A DNA stretch of 18,189 nt from CAZKDV01 sp964551645. Lineage in GTDB: Bacteria > Bacteroidota > Bacteroidia > Bacteroidales > DTU049. The stretch covers positions 1 through 18,189 of the forward strand of contig CAZKDV010000047.1 in the NCBI GenBank assembly GCA_964551645.1, in the 5' to 3' direction. The notes beneath the pieces were generated by a model that was not told the DNA's origin, did not search any database, and worked only from the letters and a program-made list of their open reading frames with translations. The translations under genes were made by a program, and so were the position numbers. Positions within the stretch are counted from its first letter, which is position 1; the number at the start of each line of letters is the position of its first letter. Positions 1 through 9,136 of this stretch are shown here, piece after piece.

Positions 1-2
1 AA

Positions 3-860
3 GTTAATATAGAACCCAGAATCGGCATAAATTGGCAGCTTACAGAAAAACACAGGTTCAGTTTTGCTTACGGCAAACATAGTAAAATAGAGCCTTTGAG
101 AATTTATCTCATGGAAATAAAGACTGATTCCGGTTTTGAAATATTAAATAAGAATCTGAATCTTACCAAAGCACATCATTTTATATTGGGATATGATTGG
201 AAAATATCACAGGATTTACATTTAAGAATCGAACCATATTATCAGAAATTATTTGATATTCCTGTAATTCAGGATAGTTCTTTCTCAATGATAAATTATG
301 ATAACGAAATGTATTTTTCATCTCAACTGATAAGCAAAGGAACAGGTACAAATGTCGGTATTGATATTACTTTGGAACGTTTTATGAAAAATGGTTATTA
401 CTATATGTTGACAACATCGCTATTTGATTCAAAATATGCAGGTGGTGACGGAGTTGAAAGAAACACAAAATACAATCAAAATATTGTACTTAACATCCTG
501 GGTGGTAAAGAATGGCAAACTAAAAAGAATAATACATTTAGTTTAAATGGAAAATTTACAATATTGGGCGGAAGAAGATATGCACCTGTTGATGTTGAAA
601 AATCAATTAGCAGCCAATTTGTTGTTTATGACAATTCAAGGGTTTTCGAAGTACAAGCACCTACAAACTATTATGTTGATATTTCAATGAACTATACTAT
701 TAATAAATCAAAATGGTCTCATTCCATTATTCTTCAAATCAAAAATTTGCTTTTGCAAAAAGAGTTTTTAGGTCACGCATATAATTTCAGGACAAATTCT
801 ATTGAACCCTATGAGCTAACAATTATGTTTCCGTATATTAGCTACAAGATTTTTTTCTAA
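3..860 (+). CDS. TonB-dependent receptor, C-terminal part (5' end outside window)
   Basis: The frame is open from base 3, the first complete codon, so the gene begins upstream of the window; 285 residues are visible. They read as alternating amphipathic strands rich in Tyr, Phe and Asn, e.g. RIGINWQLTEKHRFSFAYG near the start, typical of the outer-membrane beta-barrel of SusC/CirA-like TonB-dependent receptors in Bacteroidota. The protein ends in ...YISYKIFF; an aromatic last residue is the usual C-terminal signal for barrel insertion. The TTG at 96 is internal and is not a start. Inferred role: energised uptake of a ligand across the outer membrane. The substrate cannot be told because the plug domain is missing, and no SusD-like partner follows downstream. 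Sure of the barrel class, less sure of the subfamily. Confidence 0.8.
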   Translation, partial: VNIEPRIGINWQLTEKHRFSFAYGKHSKIEPLRIYLMEIKTDSGFEILNKNLNLTKAHHFILGYDWKISQDLHLRIEPYYQKLFDIPVIQDSSFSMINYDNEMYFSSQLISKGTGTNVGIDITLERFMKNGYYYMLTTSLFDSKYAGGDGVERNTKYNQNIVLNILGGKEWQTKKNNTFSLNGKFTILGGRRYAPVDVEKSISSQFVVYDNSRVFEVQAPTNYYVDISMNYTINKSKWSHSIILQIKNLLLQKEFLGHAYNFRTNSIEPYELTIMFPYISYKIFF

Positions 861-1008
861 AGAATGAACTAAAACAAAGCCGTCATACAACAACTTATCT
901 GGTATATTTAATTGATAGTGTTAATCTAGTGCTTTTAATCATCAATCTACACAAAATATGTAACCGTTATGCTATCCTCCTTATATTAAAGACATTGATA
1001 AATAAAAC

Positions 1009-1090
1009 TAATGACAAAAATTGAGCAACTGTGGACCAAACATTTTTCTGAATATAACTAATTGATAATCAATATGTGTTTTTGTCATTA
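1009..1090. repeat. 12-bp perfect inverted repeat, arms 1009-1020 and 1079-1090
   Basis: TAATGACAAAAA at 1009-1020 is the exact reverse complement of 1079-1090, with 58 bp between. The interior carries a small palindrome (ATTGATAATCAAT, about 1061-1073). It could be a structured leader, an operator, or the ends of a tiny decayed element. The match is seen; the role is unknown. Confidence 0.5.
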
Positions 1091-1112
1091 ATCAGAACTC
1101 AAAATAAATTAC

Positions 1113-1120
1113 TAAATTTG
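1113..1120 (+). promoter_or_regulatory. Possible -7 box (TAAATTTG) for the S41 peptidase gene
   Basis: TAAATTTG fits the Bacteroidota -7 consensus TAnnTTTG. The nearest TTTG upstream (1081-1084) is 28 bp away, further than the usual 19-21 bp, so the match is partial. If used, it gives a leader of about 100 nt before the ATG at 1227. Confidence 0.3.
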
Positions 1121-1226
1121 AACTTTAAAAGAGAACTTTCCTTAAAGCACAAATGACTGATTATAACCCAATTAATACAATATCACCAAAACAAACAAAA
1201 GATATTAAACTTATAAAATAATAATT

Positions 1227-2603
1227 ATGATACATTATAGCAATTTAAAAAGCATAGTGATTAACATGCTTTTATTTTTATCCACAGTTAGTATTTTTGG
1301 ACAAAACAACAATTTATCAAAAGAACAAATGATTCTGGATATTGATACTCTATTTTCCAGCATAGAAAAAGTTCATCCCAATATATATTCCGTTTACTCC
1401 AAACAGCAACTCGAAACAGACATTGAAAAGACAAAACTCCAACTTGCTGCAAATGGAGATATTTTTTATTTTTACAAACAAATTGCACCATTAGTTGCTA
1501 AGCTCGGTGACGGACACACAGGTATATATTTTCCATTTCATTATTTGGCAGAAAAAGCTGATATTTTACTTTTCCCTTTTTCCATAAAAATAGACTATTC
1601 CGATAGACAAATTCTTGTACAAAGTGATTATACTATAACACAAAATACCATTCCAAACAATGCTAAAATAACAAGTATAAATAATAGAAAATCAAGTGAT
1701 ATAGTGCAACAAATGACAAATTATATAAGCGGAGAAAAAGACTTTTTTAAATTTGAGTTTTTACAGTATATTTTCACTCCTCTTTTATATACCTTATATG
1801 GAGATAGCATTTTTGATATTGACTACATATACAGTGAAAATAAACATTCAGTAAAAGTAAAAGGAATTTCATATCAAGACAGATACGAAGACTCACAAGA
1901 AAATATAATTTCCTTTGAACCGTACATATTTAACACATTGCCCGATAAAAATATTGGCATTATTGAAATCAACCAATTTGATGATATAGATAGATTTAAA
2001 ATATTTTTAGATTCTACTTTTCAACTTTTGAAAGATGAAAATATTGAGAATTTAATTATAGATATTCGGAAAAATAGCGGAGGCGATTCAAGATTAGGCG
2101 ATGAGTTATTCCAATACATATCAAGTGTCCCATTTTCTCAATTCGGAAAAAGCGTTCACAAATACTCAGATATTTTAAAAGAATTTTACAAAGTATATGA
2201 AAATCAAGAAATTTCAGAACCAAATGGAATTATTGAATATGATTATAGTTCTGAATTAGAAGAACTTAAGGAAAACAATTTGCGATACAAAGGTGATGTA
2301 TATTTGCTAATTAGCCATTTTACTTTTTCTTCAGCCGCTAGTTTTTCATGGGCATTTAAACATTTTAATATGGGAACTGTAATTGGCAAAGAAACAGGCG
2401 GATTAGCAGTATGTTATGGTGATGTAATTACTCCGACACTACCTAATTCTGGACTATATTATAGTATTTCTTGGAAAAAATTTTACTTTTATGGTGCAAC
2501 TGATGAAAATATTCACGGCACGCTTCCTGATTACGATATTGACTCCGAAAAAGCTTTGGATTTTGCAATAGAACTAATAAGTCAACAAAAGAAAACAGAT
2601 TGA
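1227..2603 (+). CDS. Secreted S41-family (C-terminal processing type) peptidase
   Basis: 458 residues. Residues 8-25 form a hydrophobic signal peptide (VINMLLFLSTVSIFG, then Q), so export is predicted. The body matches the tail-specific protease family S41: LGDGHTG at 93-99 in the N-terminal part, LIIDIRKNSGGD at 276-287, the serine-nucleophile segment FTFSSAASF at 365-373, and GKETGG at 387-392. The family cleaves peptides with a Ser-Lys type centre; the nucleophile here is probably S369 or S368, and I could not place the general base. There is no clear PDZ domain, which is common in the short periplasmic S41 proteins of Bacteroidota. It stands alone, with long gaps on both sides, so context gives no substrate. 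Confidence 0.82.
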   Translation: MIHYSNLKSIVINMLLFLSTVSIFGQNNNLSKEQMILDIDTLFSSIEKVHPNIYSVYSKQQLETDIEKTKLQLAANGDIFYFYKQIAPLVAKLGDGHTGIYFPFHYLAEKADILLFPFSIKIDYSDRQILVQSDYTITQNTIPNNAKITSINNRKSSDIVQQMTNYISGEKDFFKFEFLQYIFTPLLYTLYGDSIFDIDYIYSENKHSVKVKGISYQDRYEDSQENIISFEPYIFNTLPDKNIGIIEINQFDDIDRFKIFLDSTFQLLKDENIENLIIDIRKNSGGDSRLGDELFQYISSVPFSQFGKSVHKYSDILKEFYKVYENQEISEPNGIIEYDYSSELEELKENNLRYKGDVYLLISHFTFSSAASFSWAFKHFNMGTVIGKETGGLAVCYGDVITPTLPNSGLYYSISWKKFYFYGATDENIHGTLPDYDIDSEKALDFAIELISQQKKTD

Positions 2604-3307
2604 TGTTTCATAATTTGTAATAAATATATTAGATATAAACGACTCAATAGGTGTTGTGTTATCATTTTTGCGATTATTCAGTATTGATAATATTGCAATA
2701 ACTCGTTGTGCATTTAAATCAAATCTACTTTTTATTTTATCAACCAATAAACGATTTTGTAAAGTTCTTAATCCTAGAATAGTCGCATAGCGCGTAGCAA
2801 ATAGTGTTTACCTCTCAATGTTACTTCGTGATCAATATGTTTTCTACTTTTTCTAAAAATGTAAGCTTGTTTCTTATAATTCATTTGGTTTTTTTCATTG
2901 GGGGCTTGAGTTTTATATTTGCTGATTCAAATCAATTTAATTGGTAATTTATTGATAAATAGTCCATATATTACTCAGTTAAATTCATTGCAATAAGTTT
3001 CAAATTACTCAATTTGAGCTTTATATCTTGGATAAAATCAAAAGAAATTTCAAAATTTTATATTTTTCACAAAATAATTTCGTAGTTTTGAATAAAGTTG
3101 TTCATAATACTTATTTAATTGACAATCAAGCAAGTACACGAATTATTTCATAAAGTTGAACAAATTTTTTATTTGTTTTTTAAATGAATAAAGGGTGATA
3201 TAGGATTAATTAACAATTCTAAGTAGCATAATGTCAAATGTAAGTAAAATTCAACTATTAATGATTAAATTATGGGTGTATTAGTCTAAAAAAACTATAA
3301 TTTTTCT
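2604..3307. other. 704-bp gene-poor region, possibly decayed coding sequence
   Basis: No ORF with a credible start was found. On the minus strand a frame between about 2816 and 2577 stays open for some 80 codons (reading ...LRTLQNRLLVDKIKSRF...) but has no ATG and a stop just upstream. An adjacent frame upstream of it gives a 36-codon ORF, about 2774-2884, starting MNYKKQAYIF. This could be a frameshifted remnant of one gene or chance in AT-rich DNA. A weak AT-only hairpin with a T-run lies at 3159-3180. Confidence 0.4.
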
Positions 3308-4918
3308 ATGCAAATCTACGATAAAATGATTTTAAAAAATCCGATTAAAATTATAACGGCATTTGACAATTCTTCTTTTATATCCGCATTTAGACTTATT
3401 GAAATGTTTTGTAAAACTCATTATTTAATTGGATATGTGCGATACGAAGCCAAAGATATTTTTTTAGGACAGGAAGTAAACTCCTTACTGCCACTTTTAT
3501 ATTTTGAGGTCTTTGAAAACTTTGAGCAATACATCCCAAAACATACAGATATAGTTTACTTAAACCCTAAACCTAAGATAACATTTGAGCATTACCGTGC
3601 GGCTATTGAACGAATTAAGCACGAAATTGCTTATGGCAATACCTACGAGGTCAATTATACATTTGACTTTGACATAGATTTTCAAGGCGAATACTTAAAC
3701 TTGTATGAATATTTACTAAGCCTGCAACCTACACCCTATAATGCATTTATACAAAATAAATATGAGACCATTTTGTCCTTTTCTCCGGAATTATTTTTTG
3801 AAATTCAAGGCAAACATATTCTGACAAAACCCATGAAAGGCACCGTGAAACGAAATGTTAGCAATGACGAAAAACTAATCCAATTTCTCAAAACAGATGT
3901 TAAAAATCTATCGGAAAATGTAATGATTGTAGATTTGCTGCGAAATGACCTTGGTCGAATTTCAAAAACAGGTTCTGTTGAAGTCACAAAACTCTTTGAA
4001 GTTGAAACTCACCCTACTTTTCATGCAATGACTTCGACAATCGAAGCCGATTTACTTGATAATATAGGACTTTGGGATATTTTTAAGTCCATCTTCCCTT
4101 GTGGTTCAGTAACAGGAGCCCCAAAAATTAGCACAATGCGTATAATTAATGAAGTAGAATGTGGAAACAGAGGAGTTTACTGTGGTGCAATCGGATTTTT
4201 AAGTCCTGAGAAAATTACATTCAGCGTACCCATACGGATACTACAAACTAAATCGGAAGGCGGCTTGAGATACCGTGTCGGAGGTGCGATTGTATGGGAT
4301 TCCTCCGTTGAAGAAGAATGGCTTGAAGCCTTTACTAAAACTAGGTTTCTTAATAGCGATTTTAAAATAATCGAAACTTTCAAATCAGATTCACCTCTTT
4401 TCGATAAACACATAGCACGCATGAAAAATACAGCGAATCATTTCGGATTCCCTTTTGACATGAATAAAATCCCGACAATACCAGTAAGTGGTATTGTGCG
4501 TATATTACTAGATAAAATAGGGCACTTTGAGATAGAAAATAAAACATTGCAACCCTGTCTGTCTAACAAAGTACGCATTGCAGCTCAAACAGTAAATAGT
4601 AGTGATGATTTTTTACAGCATAAAACTACATATCGTCCTTATTTTAACGTAGATTATGTAAATTTATATGATGAACTGTTTTTTAATGAAAAAGGTGAAT
4701 TAACCCAAGGGTCTCGTACCAATATAATGTTACAACTTAATGGGAAATTTTATACACCTCCAGTCAAATGTGGTTTATTAAATGGAATTCTACGGCAAAA
4801 TCTTTTGGATGAAAGAAAATGTACCGAAAAAATCCTTTATAAACAAGATTTGCTTACAGCTTCAGCTATCTATTGTATCAATTCCCTACGAGGCATAAAA
4901 AAAGTACAATTAGGATGA
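3308..4918 (+). CDS. pabB: Fused aminodeoxychorismate synthase component I / aminodeoxychorismate lyase (PabB-PabC)
   Basis: 536 residues with two enzymes in one chain. Residues 1 to about 348 are a chorismate-utilising PabB domain: PMKGT 175-179 (the PabB-type Lys motif), IVDLLRNDLG 207-216, GSVTGAPK 266-273, and the closing segment GGAIVWDSSVEEEW. Residues about 350-536 are a class IV PLP enzyme of the PabC type: HKTTYR 438-443 with the likely PLP lysine K439, and ELTQGSRTNI 464-473. PabB with PabA makes 4-amino-4-deoxychorismate from chorismate and glutamine; PabC releases pyruvate to give p-aminobenzoate for folate. The stop overlaps the pabA start (ATGA), so the two are surely co-translated. 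PMKGT rather than a TrpE motif, plus the lyase domain, argues against anthranilate synthase. Confidence 0.93.
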   Translation: MQIYDKMILKNPIKIITAFDNSSFISAFRLIEMFCKTHYLIGYVRYEAKDIFLGQEVNSLLPLLYFEVFENFEQYIPKHTDIVYLNPKPKITFEHYRAAIERIKHEIAYGNTYEVNYTFDFDIDFQGEYLNLYEYLLSLQPTPYNAFIQNKYETILSFSPELFFEIQGKHILTKPMKGTVKRNVSNDEKLIQFLKTDVKNLSENVMIVDLLRNDLGRISKTGSVEVTKLFEVETHPTFHAMTSTIEADLLDNIGLWDIFKSIFPCGSVTGAPKISTMRIINEVECGNRGVYCGAIGFLSPEKITFSVPIRILQTKSEGGLRYRVGGAIVWDSSVEEEWLEAFTKTRFLNSDFKIIETFKSDSPLFDKHIARMKNTANHFGFPFDMNKIPTIPVSGIVRILLDKIGHFEIENKTLQPCLSNKVRIAAQTVNSSDDFLQHKTTYRPYFNVDYVNLYDELFFNEKGELTQGSRTNIMLQLNGKFYTPPVKCGLLNGILRQNLLDERKCTEKILYKQDLLTASAIYCINSLRGIKKVQLG

Positions 4919-5514
4919 TTTTAATTGATAATTACGATTCTTTCACCTACAATATTGTTCAATATCTGCAAATACTGGGAGTAAATCCGTATATTTTTGA
5001 GAATGATAAGGTTACAGTTAAACATCTGCAAACGCTTGATTTTAATAAGATTATAATTTCTCCAGGTGCAGGAAATCCTGATAATGCAGGTATTTCGTTA
5101 AGTGTCATAGCAGAATTTTATAAAACAAAAAAAATTCTTGGAATTTGTTTGGGACATCAATGTATAGCACAGTTTTTTGGAGCAAAAGTTATAAAAGCCG
5201 AGCCTACACATGGAAAAATTTCACAAATTTATTTTGATAAACGCTGTGAGCTTTTTTTAGGAATACCTCAGGAATTTGAAGCATGCCGTTATCATTCACT
5301 TGTTGTTGAAAATATCAATGGAGATTTGGTTTCCGTAGCATGGACAAAAGACGGTACAAATATGGCTCTTATGCATACAAAGTATCCGATTTATGGAACC
5401 CAATTTCACCCCGAAGCCATTTTAACTCAATATGGCAAAAGGCTGATTAAGAATTTTTTGGAGATACCAATGAAAAATAATGTAAGTAATAGCAAGATAT
5501 GTTATAAAAAATAA
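4915..5514 (+). CDS. pabA: Aminodeoxychorismate synthase glutamine amidotransferase (PabA)
   Basis: 199 residues, a class I glutamine amidotransferase. It starts MILIDNYDSFTYN, the standard PabA/TrpG beginning, at the ATG that overlaps the previous stop by 4 bp; an open frame runs further upstream but only inside pabB. Visible sites: oxyanion segment SPGAGNP 49-55, nucleophile C78 in GICLGHQ, and the H165/E167 pair in QFHPEA. It supplies ammonia from glutamine to the PabB half of the neighbouring protein. PabA and TrpG cannot be separated by sequence alone and some bacteria use one subunit for both, but the PabB-PabC neighbour points to folate. The C-terminal tail after about residue 186 is lysine- and asparagine-rich and unremarkable. 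Confidence 0.9.
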   Translation: MILIDNYDSFTYNIVQYLQILGVNPYIFENDKVTVKHLQTLDFNKIIISPGAGNPDNAGISLSVIAEFYKTKKILGICLGHQCIAQFFGAKVIKAEPTHGKISQIYFDKRCELFLGIPQEFEACRYHSLVVENINGDLVSVAWTKDGTNMALMHTKYPIYGTQFHPEAILTQYGKRLIKNFLEIPMKNNVSNSKICYKK

Positions 5515-5925
5515 AGAACTATCGAAAATCAATTCATACAGATTTTCTTAGTCCAAAACTACTAATATCTAAAACTTGCATACTGTCAATGTTTAAACAA
5601 ATTCGGATAACTTCTTGAAAAACTCGGTAAATATTTATATGTATTGCTCTAACATTATTTTCTACACCTACGGTATTTGTTGCATATTCACTTTGCAAGC
5701 TGTATATACAATAAACTGCAAATTTTTCGCATTCCACTCGAAATTTGTCTTCGTAATTTACCCAATATCGTACTTATAGTATCAATAAAGCAATTAGAAG
5801 TAATAAAATAGTTTATGAAAATACAATTTTCACAGTTCAAATTATTTTTTTTAAAATTAACAAAAATTTCTTATCTTTGAAAGCGTTTTTTATGATATGC
5901 AAACACTAATTTTTAGATATACTTT
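5515..5925. other. Intergenic region between pabA and porX
   Basis: 411 bp. A hairpin (7-bp stem 5524-5530 / 5541-5547, 10-nt loop) right after pabA could be a weak terminator but has no proper T-run. A 67-codon minus-strand frame (5534-5737) resembles nothing I recognise and I do not call it. The porX-side -7 box is listed separately. Confidence 0.5.
5872..5879 (+). promoter_or_regulatory. -7 box (TATCTTTG) upstream of porX
   Basis: TATCTTTG matches the Bacteroidota -7 consensus TAnnTTTG. No TTG is present at the -33 spacing, where there is a T-run instead. It would give a leader of roughly 40 nt before the ATG at 5926 and drive porX-tsaE-ald. Confidence 0.5.
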
Positions 5926-7476
5926 ATGAGCAAAATTATTCTCTGGATAGATGATGAAATTGATTTACTTAAACCACATATTATCTTTTTAGAACAGAAA
6001 GGATACAAGCTACACACTAGCACTAACGGACAAGATGGATTTGACTTTTTAAAAAATCATGTTGTTGATATTGTTTTTCTTGATGAAAACATGCCCGGTA
6101 TTCCCGGACTTGAAGTTCTGCTGCAAATTAAAGAGCTTCGCCCAGCACTTCCCGTGATTATGATTACAAAAAATGAAGAAGAATCTATTATGGAAGAAGC
6201 AATCGGCTCGAAAATTGACGATTATTTAATAAAGCCTGTTAATCCAAATCAAATTTTACTTTGTTTAAAGAAAAATCTTGAAGATAAAAAACTCAAAGAT
6301 ATTTCAATAACACATCAGTACCAAAAAGAATTTCGGAATATAAGCACAGAGATATCAACTGTACAAAATTTTGATGAGTGGAAAGAATTGTACAAAAAAA
6401 TGGTTCATTGGGAGCTTAATTTACAAAACACTAATGACGAGAGTCTTAGTCAGATTTTGCAAATGCAAAAAGAAGAAGCCAACAATGTTTTTTCAAAATA
6501 TTACACTTCAAATTATATTAATTGGTTGAAACCAACTAATGATAAAAAACCAATTTTTTCTCATACCCTTTTGCGTAATAAAGTTTTTCCGATTGTTGAT
6601 AATGAAGAAACAACTTTCTTAATTCTCATTGATAACCTACGATATGACCAATGGAAAACCTTACAACCAATTTTTGAAGAATACTTCTATATAGAAAATG
6701 AAGATTTATTTTATTCTATTATTCCTTCAGTTACACAATTTTCAAGAAATGCCATTTTCGCAGGAATGTTACCCTCTGAAATACAAAAAAAATATCCTAA
6801 TTATTGGGTCGAAGAAGATGACGAAGAATCAAAAAACTTCTATGAAAAAGAACTATTAGACGAGCATTTAAAACGACTTGGAAAGCAGTATAAACACTCG
6901 TTTAACAAAATATTGTATCTACAAGCAGGCAAAAAATTAGCAGAACAAATATCTAATCTATACTCAAACAAACTCAATGTTATTATTTACAATTTTGTAG
7001 ATATGATTTCTCACGCGAAAACTGAAATGGATATCATTAAAGAATTAGCAGACGATGAATCAGCATACCGTTCATTGACACTTTCATGGTTCAAACACTC
7101 ACCTTTGCATGATATCATTCGTTCGTTATCAGAAAAAAAGGCAAAAGTTATTTTAACTACTGACCACGGTTCTGTAATTATGAAAAATCCGATAAAAATT
7201 ATCGGAGATAGAGAAACTAATGCAAACATAAGATTTAAGTTTGGCAAAAATCTTAACTATCAATCAAAAGAAATTTTTGAAATTAATAACCCTTCTGATG
7301 CTTATTTACCTCGTCCAAATGTAAGTACATCGTATGTTTTCTGTAAAAACTATGATTATTTAGTTTATCCAAATAATTACAATCACTTTGTAAAATATTA
7401 TAATAACACATTTCAACATGGAGGTATTTCACTTGAAGAAATTCTTTCACCAATTATTGTTTTTAAATCAAAATAA
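5926..7476 (+). CDS. porX: PorX-type response regulator with PglZ domain
   Basis: 516 residues, the full length of PorX. Residues 1-120 are a CheY-like receiver: acidic pocket D9/D10 (WIDDE), phosphoacceptor D53 (FLDENMPG), T81 and K103. A helical linker follows to about 225. The rest is a PglZ/alkaline-phosphatase-fold domain with candidate metal ligands D236 (LIDNLRYDQW), T270 (IPSVTQFSRN), D359 (NFVDMISH), D413/H414 (TTDHGS) and H498 (QHGGISLEE). In Porphyromonas and Flavobacterium, PorX with the kinase PorY controls type IX secretion, and its PglZ domain is a phosphodiesterase. All key residues are present, so the protein should be active. It is followed after 4 bp by tsaE. No porY or T9SS structural gene is in the window. 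Confidence 0.92.
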   Translation: MSKIILWIDDEIDLLKPHIIFLEQKGYKLHTSTNGQDGFDFLKNHVVDIVFLDENMPGIPGLEVLLQIKELRPALPVIMITKNEEESIMEEAIGSKIDDYLIKPVNPNQILLCLKKNLEDKKLKDISITHQYQKEFRNISTEISTVQNFDEWKELYKKMVHWELNLQNTNDESLSQILQMQKEEANNVFSKYYTSNYINWLKPTNDKKPIFSHTLLRNKVFPIVDNEETTFLILIDNLRYDQWKTLQPIFEEYFYIENEDLFYSIIPSVTQFSRNAIFAGMLPSEIQKKYPNYWVEEDDEESKNFYEKELLDEHLKRLGKQYKHSFNKILYLQAGKKLAEQISNLYSNKLNVIIYNFVDMISHAKTEMDIIKELADDESAYRSLTLSWFKHSPLHDIIRSLSEKKAKVILTTDHGSVIMKNPIKIIGDRETNANIRFKFGKNLNYQSKEIFEINNPSDAYLPRPNVSTSYVFCKNYDYLVYPNNYNHFVKYYNNTFQHGGISLEEILSPIIVFKSK

Positions 7477-7480
7477 ATAT

Positions 7481-7903
7481 ATGTTGCATACAGCACTAGA
7501 AATACATTCTTTAGAAGTAATTGACGATATAGCAAAAAAATTTATTGATACTTATCCTGATACTAGGATTTTTGCATTTTATGGAGAAATGGGAGTTGGT
7601 AAAACTACTTTTATTAAAGCATTATGTAAAATTCTGGGGGCTGACATTGGCACTAAAAGTCCAACTTTTTCCATTGTAAATGCTTACCCTACACCCGAAG
7701 GAGAAATATATCATTTTGACTGTTACCGAATAGAAAACATATCCGAGTTTATTGACATTGGTTATGAGGAATATTTTAATAGTGGTTCATATTGCTTTAT
7801 TGAATGGGCTGAAAAAATTCAACCGCTATTGACTGATGATACTGTAAGAGTGCAAATGAATATTAATATGCACAATAACTCAAGAATTATTCAAATTAAT
7901 TAG
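7481..7903 (+). CDS. tsaE: tRNA threonylcarbamoyladenosine biosynthesis ATPase TsaE
   Basis: 140 residues from the ATG at 7481, 4 bp after porX; a longer frame back to 7418 lies inside porX and is not part of the family. It shows Walker A GEMGVGKT 35-42, the switch segment SPTFS 60-64, HFDCYR 78-83 and FIEWAEK 106-112, all in TsaE order. TsaE is the P-loop ATPase that drives turnover of the TsaB-TsaD complex making t6A at position 37 of ANN-decoding tRNAs in the cytoplasm. Length is normal. Its place between porX and an alanine dehydrogenase gene appears to be a shared gene order in Bacteroidota rather than a functional link. Confidence 0.92.
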   Translation: MLHTALEIHSLEVIDDIAKKFIDTYPDTRIFAFYGEMGVGKTTFIKALCKILGADIGTKSPTFSIVNAYPTPEGEIYHFDCYRIENISEFIDIGYEEYFNSGSYCFIEWAEKIQPLLTDDTVRVQMNINMHNNSRIIQIN

Positions 7904-7911
7904 TATCACTT

Positions 7912-9120
7912 ATGAAATCTCCAACTGTTTATTTAAGCCATTTAATGCCTCAAGAAGAACAATTGAAAATTAAAACTAACAAGGCTATTTTAACAATAGG
8001 AGTTCCAAAAGAACATACTTATCAAGAAAACAGAGTGGCATTATGTCCTGAAAGTATAGAATTATTAGTAGCACAAGAACATCAAGTATTTGTTGAGAGA
8101 GGTGCAGGACAGGCTGCAGGCTTCAGCGATAATGATTTTTCAGAAGCTGGTGCTGAAATAGTAGATGATAAAACAAGGGTTTTTCAATCTCAAATAATTG
8201 TAAAAGTAGCCCCTCCTACTCTTGACGAAATTAAGATGATGGCAAATAATAGAGTGCTTATTTCGGCTTTACATTCAACTTGTCAAAATGCAGAATATTT
8301 CAAACTGATGGTTCAGAAAAAGATTACTGCTTTATCGTTTGAATTAATCAAAGATCACAGAGGAATGTTTCCAATTCTTTGTTCGATGAGTGAAATAACT
8401 GGTTATACTGTAGTTCAAATAGCGGCAGAATATCTTAGTAAACCTGATTTAGGAAGGGGTGCCATTCTTGGAAGCATTTCTGGCATTACCCCATCAGAAG
8501 TAGTAATAATTGGTGCAGGAACAATTGGAGAGTATGCAGCAAGAGCTGCTTTAGGACATGGTGCAATAGTTAAAGTTTTTGATAATAAACTATACAAACT
8601 TCGTTCTTTACAATCTAAATTAGGAGAACGAATATTTACTTCCATCATCCACCCCAAAGTTCTTCAAAAAGCAATAAAATCAGCTGATGTCGTTATTGGT
8701 GCTATACATAGCGAGTTCGGCAAAAGTCAAGTAATTGTTACAGAAGATATGGTGAAAAGTATGAAGAAAGGCACAATAATTATTGACGCTTCTATTGATC
8801 AAGGCGGATGTATAGAAACATCTAAACCTACAAGCCATACAGAACCAATATTTCAGTTTAGTGGAGTTAATCACTATTGTGTTCCAAACATACCATCACG
8901 AGTACCACGAACAGCTTCTTATGCGTTAAGCAATTTCTTAACTCCTTTTTTATTAGATTTGTCTGAAAATGCAGGAATTGAAAAACTATTAGTTAATAAA
9001 CCCGGATATAGGCATGGAACATACATATTACACGGTATTTTAACTAACAAACACATTGGTGAAAGGTTTGGTCTTTCGCATCAAGATATTGAATTGTTAA
9101 TTATGGCACTTAGAGCTTAA
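7912..9120 (+). CDS. ald: Alanine dehydrogenase
   Basis: 402 residues, including an N-terminal extension of about 25 residues before the family core GVPKEHTYQENRVAL. Catalytic positions of the AlaDH/PNT family are visible: R41 (ENRVAL), K98 (VKVAPPT), H121 (SALHST) and D296 (SIDQGGC). The NAD-binding Rossmann fold starts at VVIIGAGTIGEYAARAAL (197-214). HYCVPNIPSRVPRTAS at 321-336 is typical of alanine dehydrogenase rather than the transhydrogenase alpha subunit or saccharopine dehydrogenase. Reaction: L-alanine + NAD+ + water to pyruvate + ammonia + NADH. It lies 8 bp after tsaE, so it is probably on the porX transcript, and ends 6 bp from the convergent yqgE. Confidence 0.9.
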   Translation: MKSPTVYLSHLMPQEEQLKIKTNKAILTIGVPKEHTYQENRVALCPESIELLVAQEHQVFVERGAGQAAGFSDNDFSEAGAEIVDDKTRVFQSQIIVKVAPPTLDEIKMMANNRVLISALHSTCQNAEYFKLMVQKKITALSFELIKDHRGMFPILCSMSEITGYTVVQIAAEYLSKPDLGRGAILGSISGITPSEVVIIGAGTIGEYAARAALGHGAIVKVFDNKLYKLRSLQSKLGERIFTSIIHPKVLQKAIKSADVVIGAIHSEFGKSQVIVTEDMVKSMKKGTIIIDASIDQGGCIETSKPTSHTEPIFQFSGVNHYCVPNIPSRVPRTASYALSNFLTPFLLDLSENAGIEKLLVNKPGYRHGTYILHGILTNKHIGERFGLSHQDIELLIMALRA

Positions 9121-9136
9121 AGAACTCTAATTAAGC
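9110..9136. terminator. Possible small bidirectional hairpin between ald and yqgE
   Basis: Two mutually exclusive 6-bp stems cover the convergent junction: TTAGAG 9110-9115 with CTCTAA 9125-9130, and GCTTAA 9115-9120 with TTAAGC 9131-9136. They are short and lack a strong T-run, so termination here is a weak inference. Confidence 0.25.

Larger units (their letters stand above)
861..1226. other. Intergenic region with a 12-bp inverted repeat
   Basis: 366 bp without a plausible gene. It holds a perfect 12-bp inverted repeat (1009-1020 and 1079-1090) and a -7-like box at 1113-1120, both listed separately. No strong terminator for the receptor gene was seen. Confidence 0.6.

Noticed and set aside
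3159..3180. AT-only hairpin with T-run as a terminator
   Set aside because: The stem is almost all A-T pairs and lies 550 bp after the nearest upstream gene; likely chance.
3308..5514. Anthranilate synthase (TrpE/TrpG)
   Set aside because: The large subunit has PMKGT and a fused PabC-type lyase, and no other tryptophan genes are nearby.
5534..5737. 67-codon minus-strand ORF between pabA and porX
   Set aside because: No recognisable family, no promoter, and a size that chance readily gives in AT-rich DNA.
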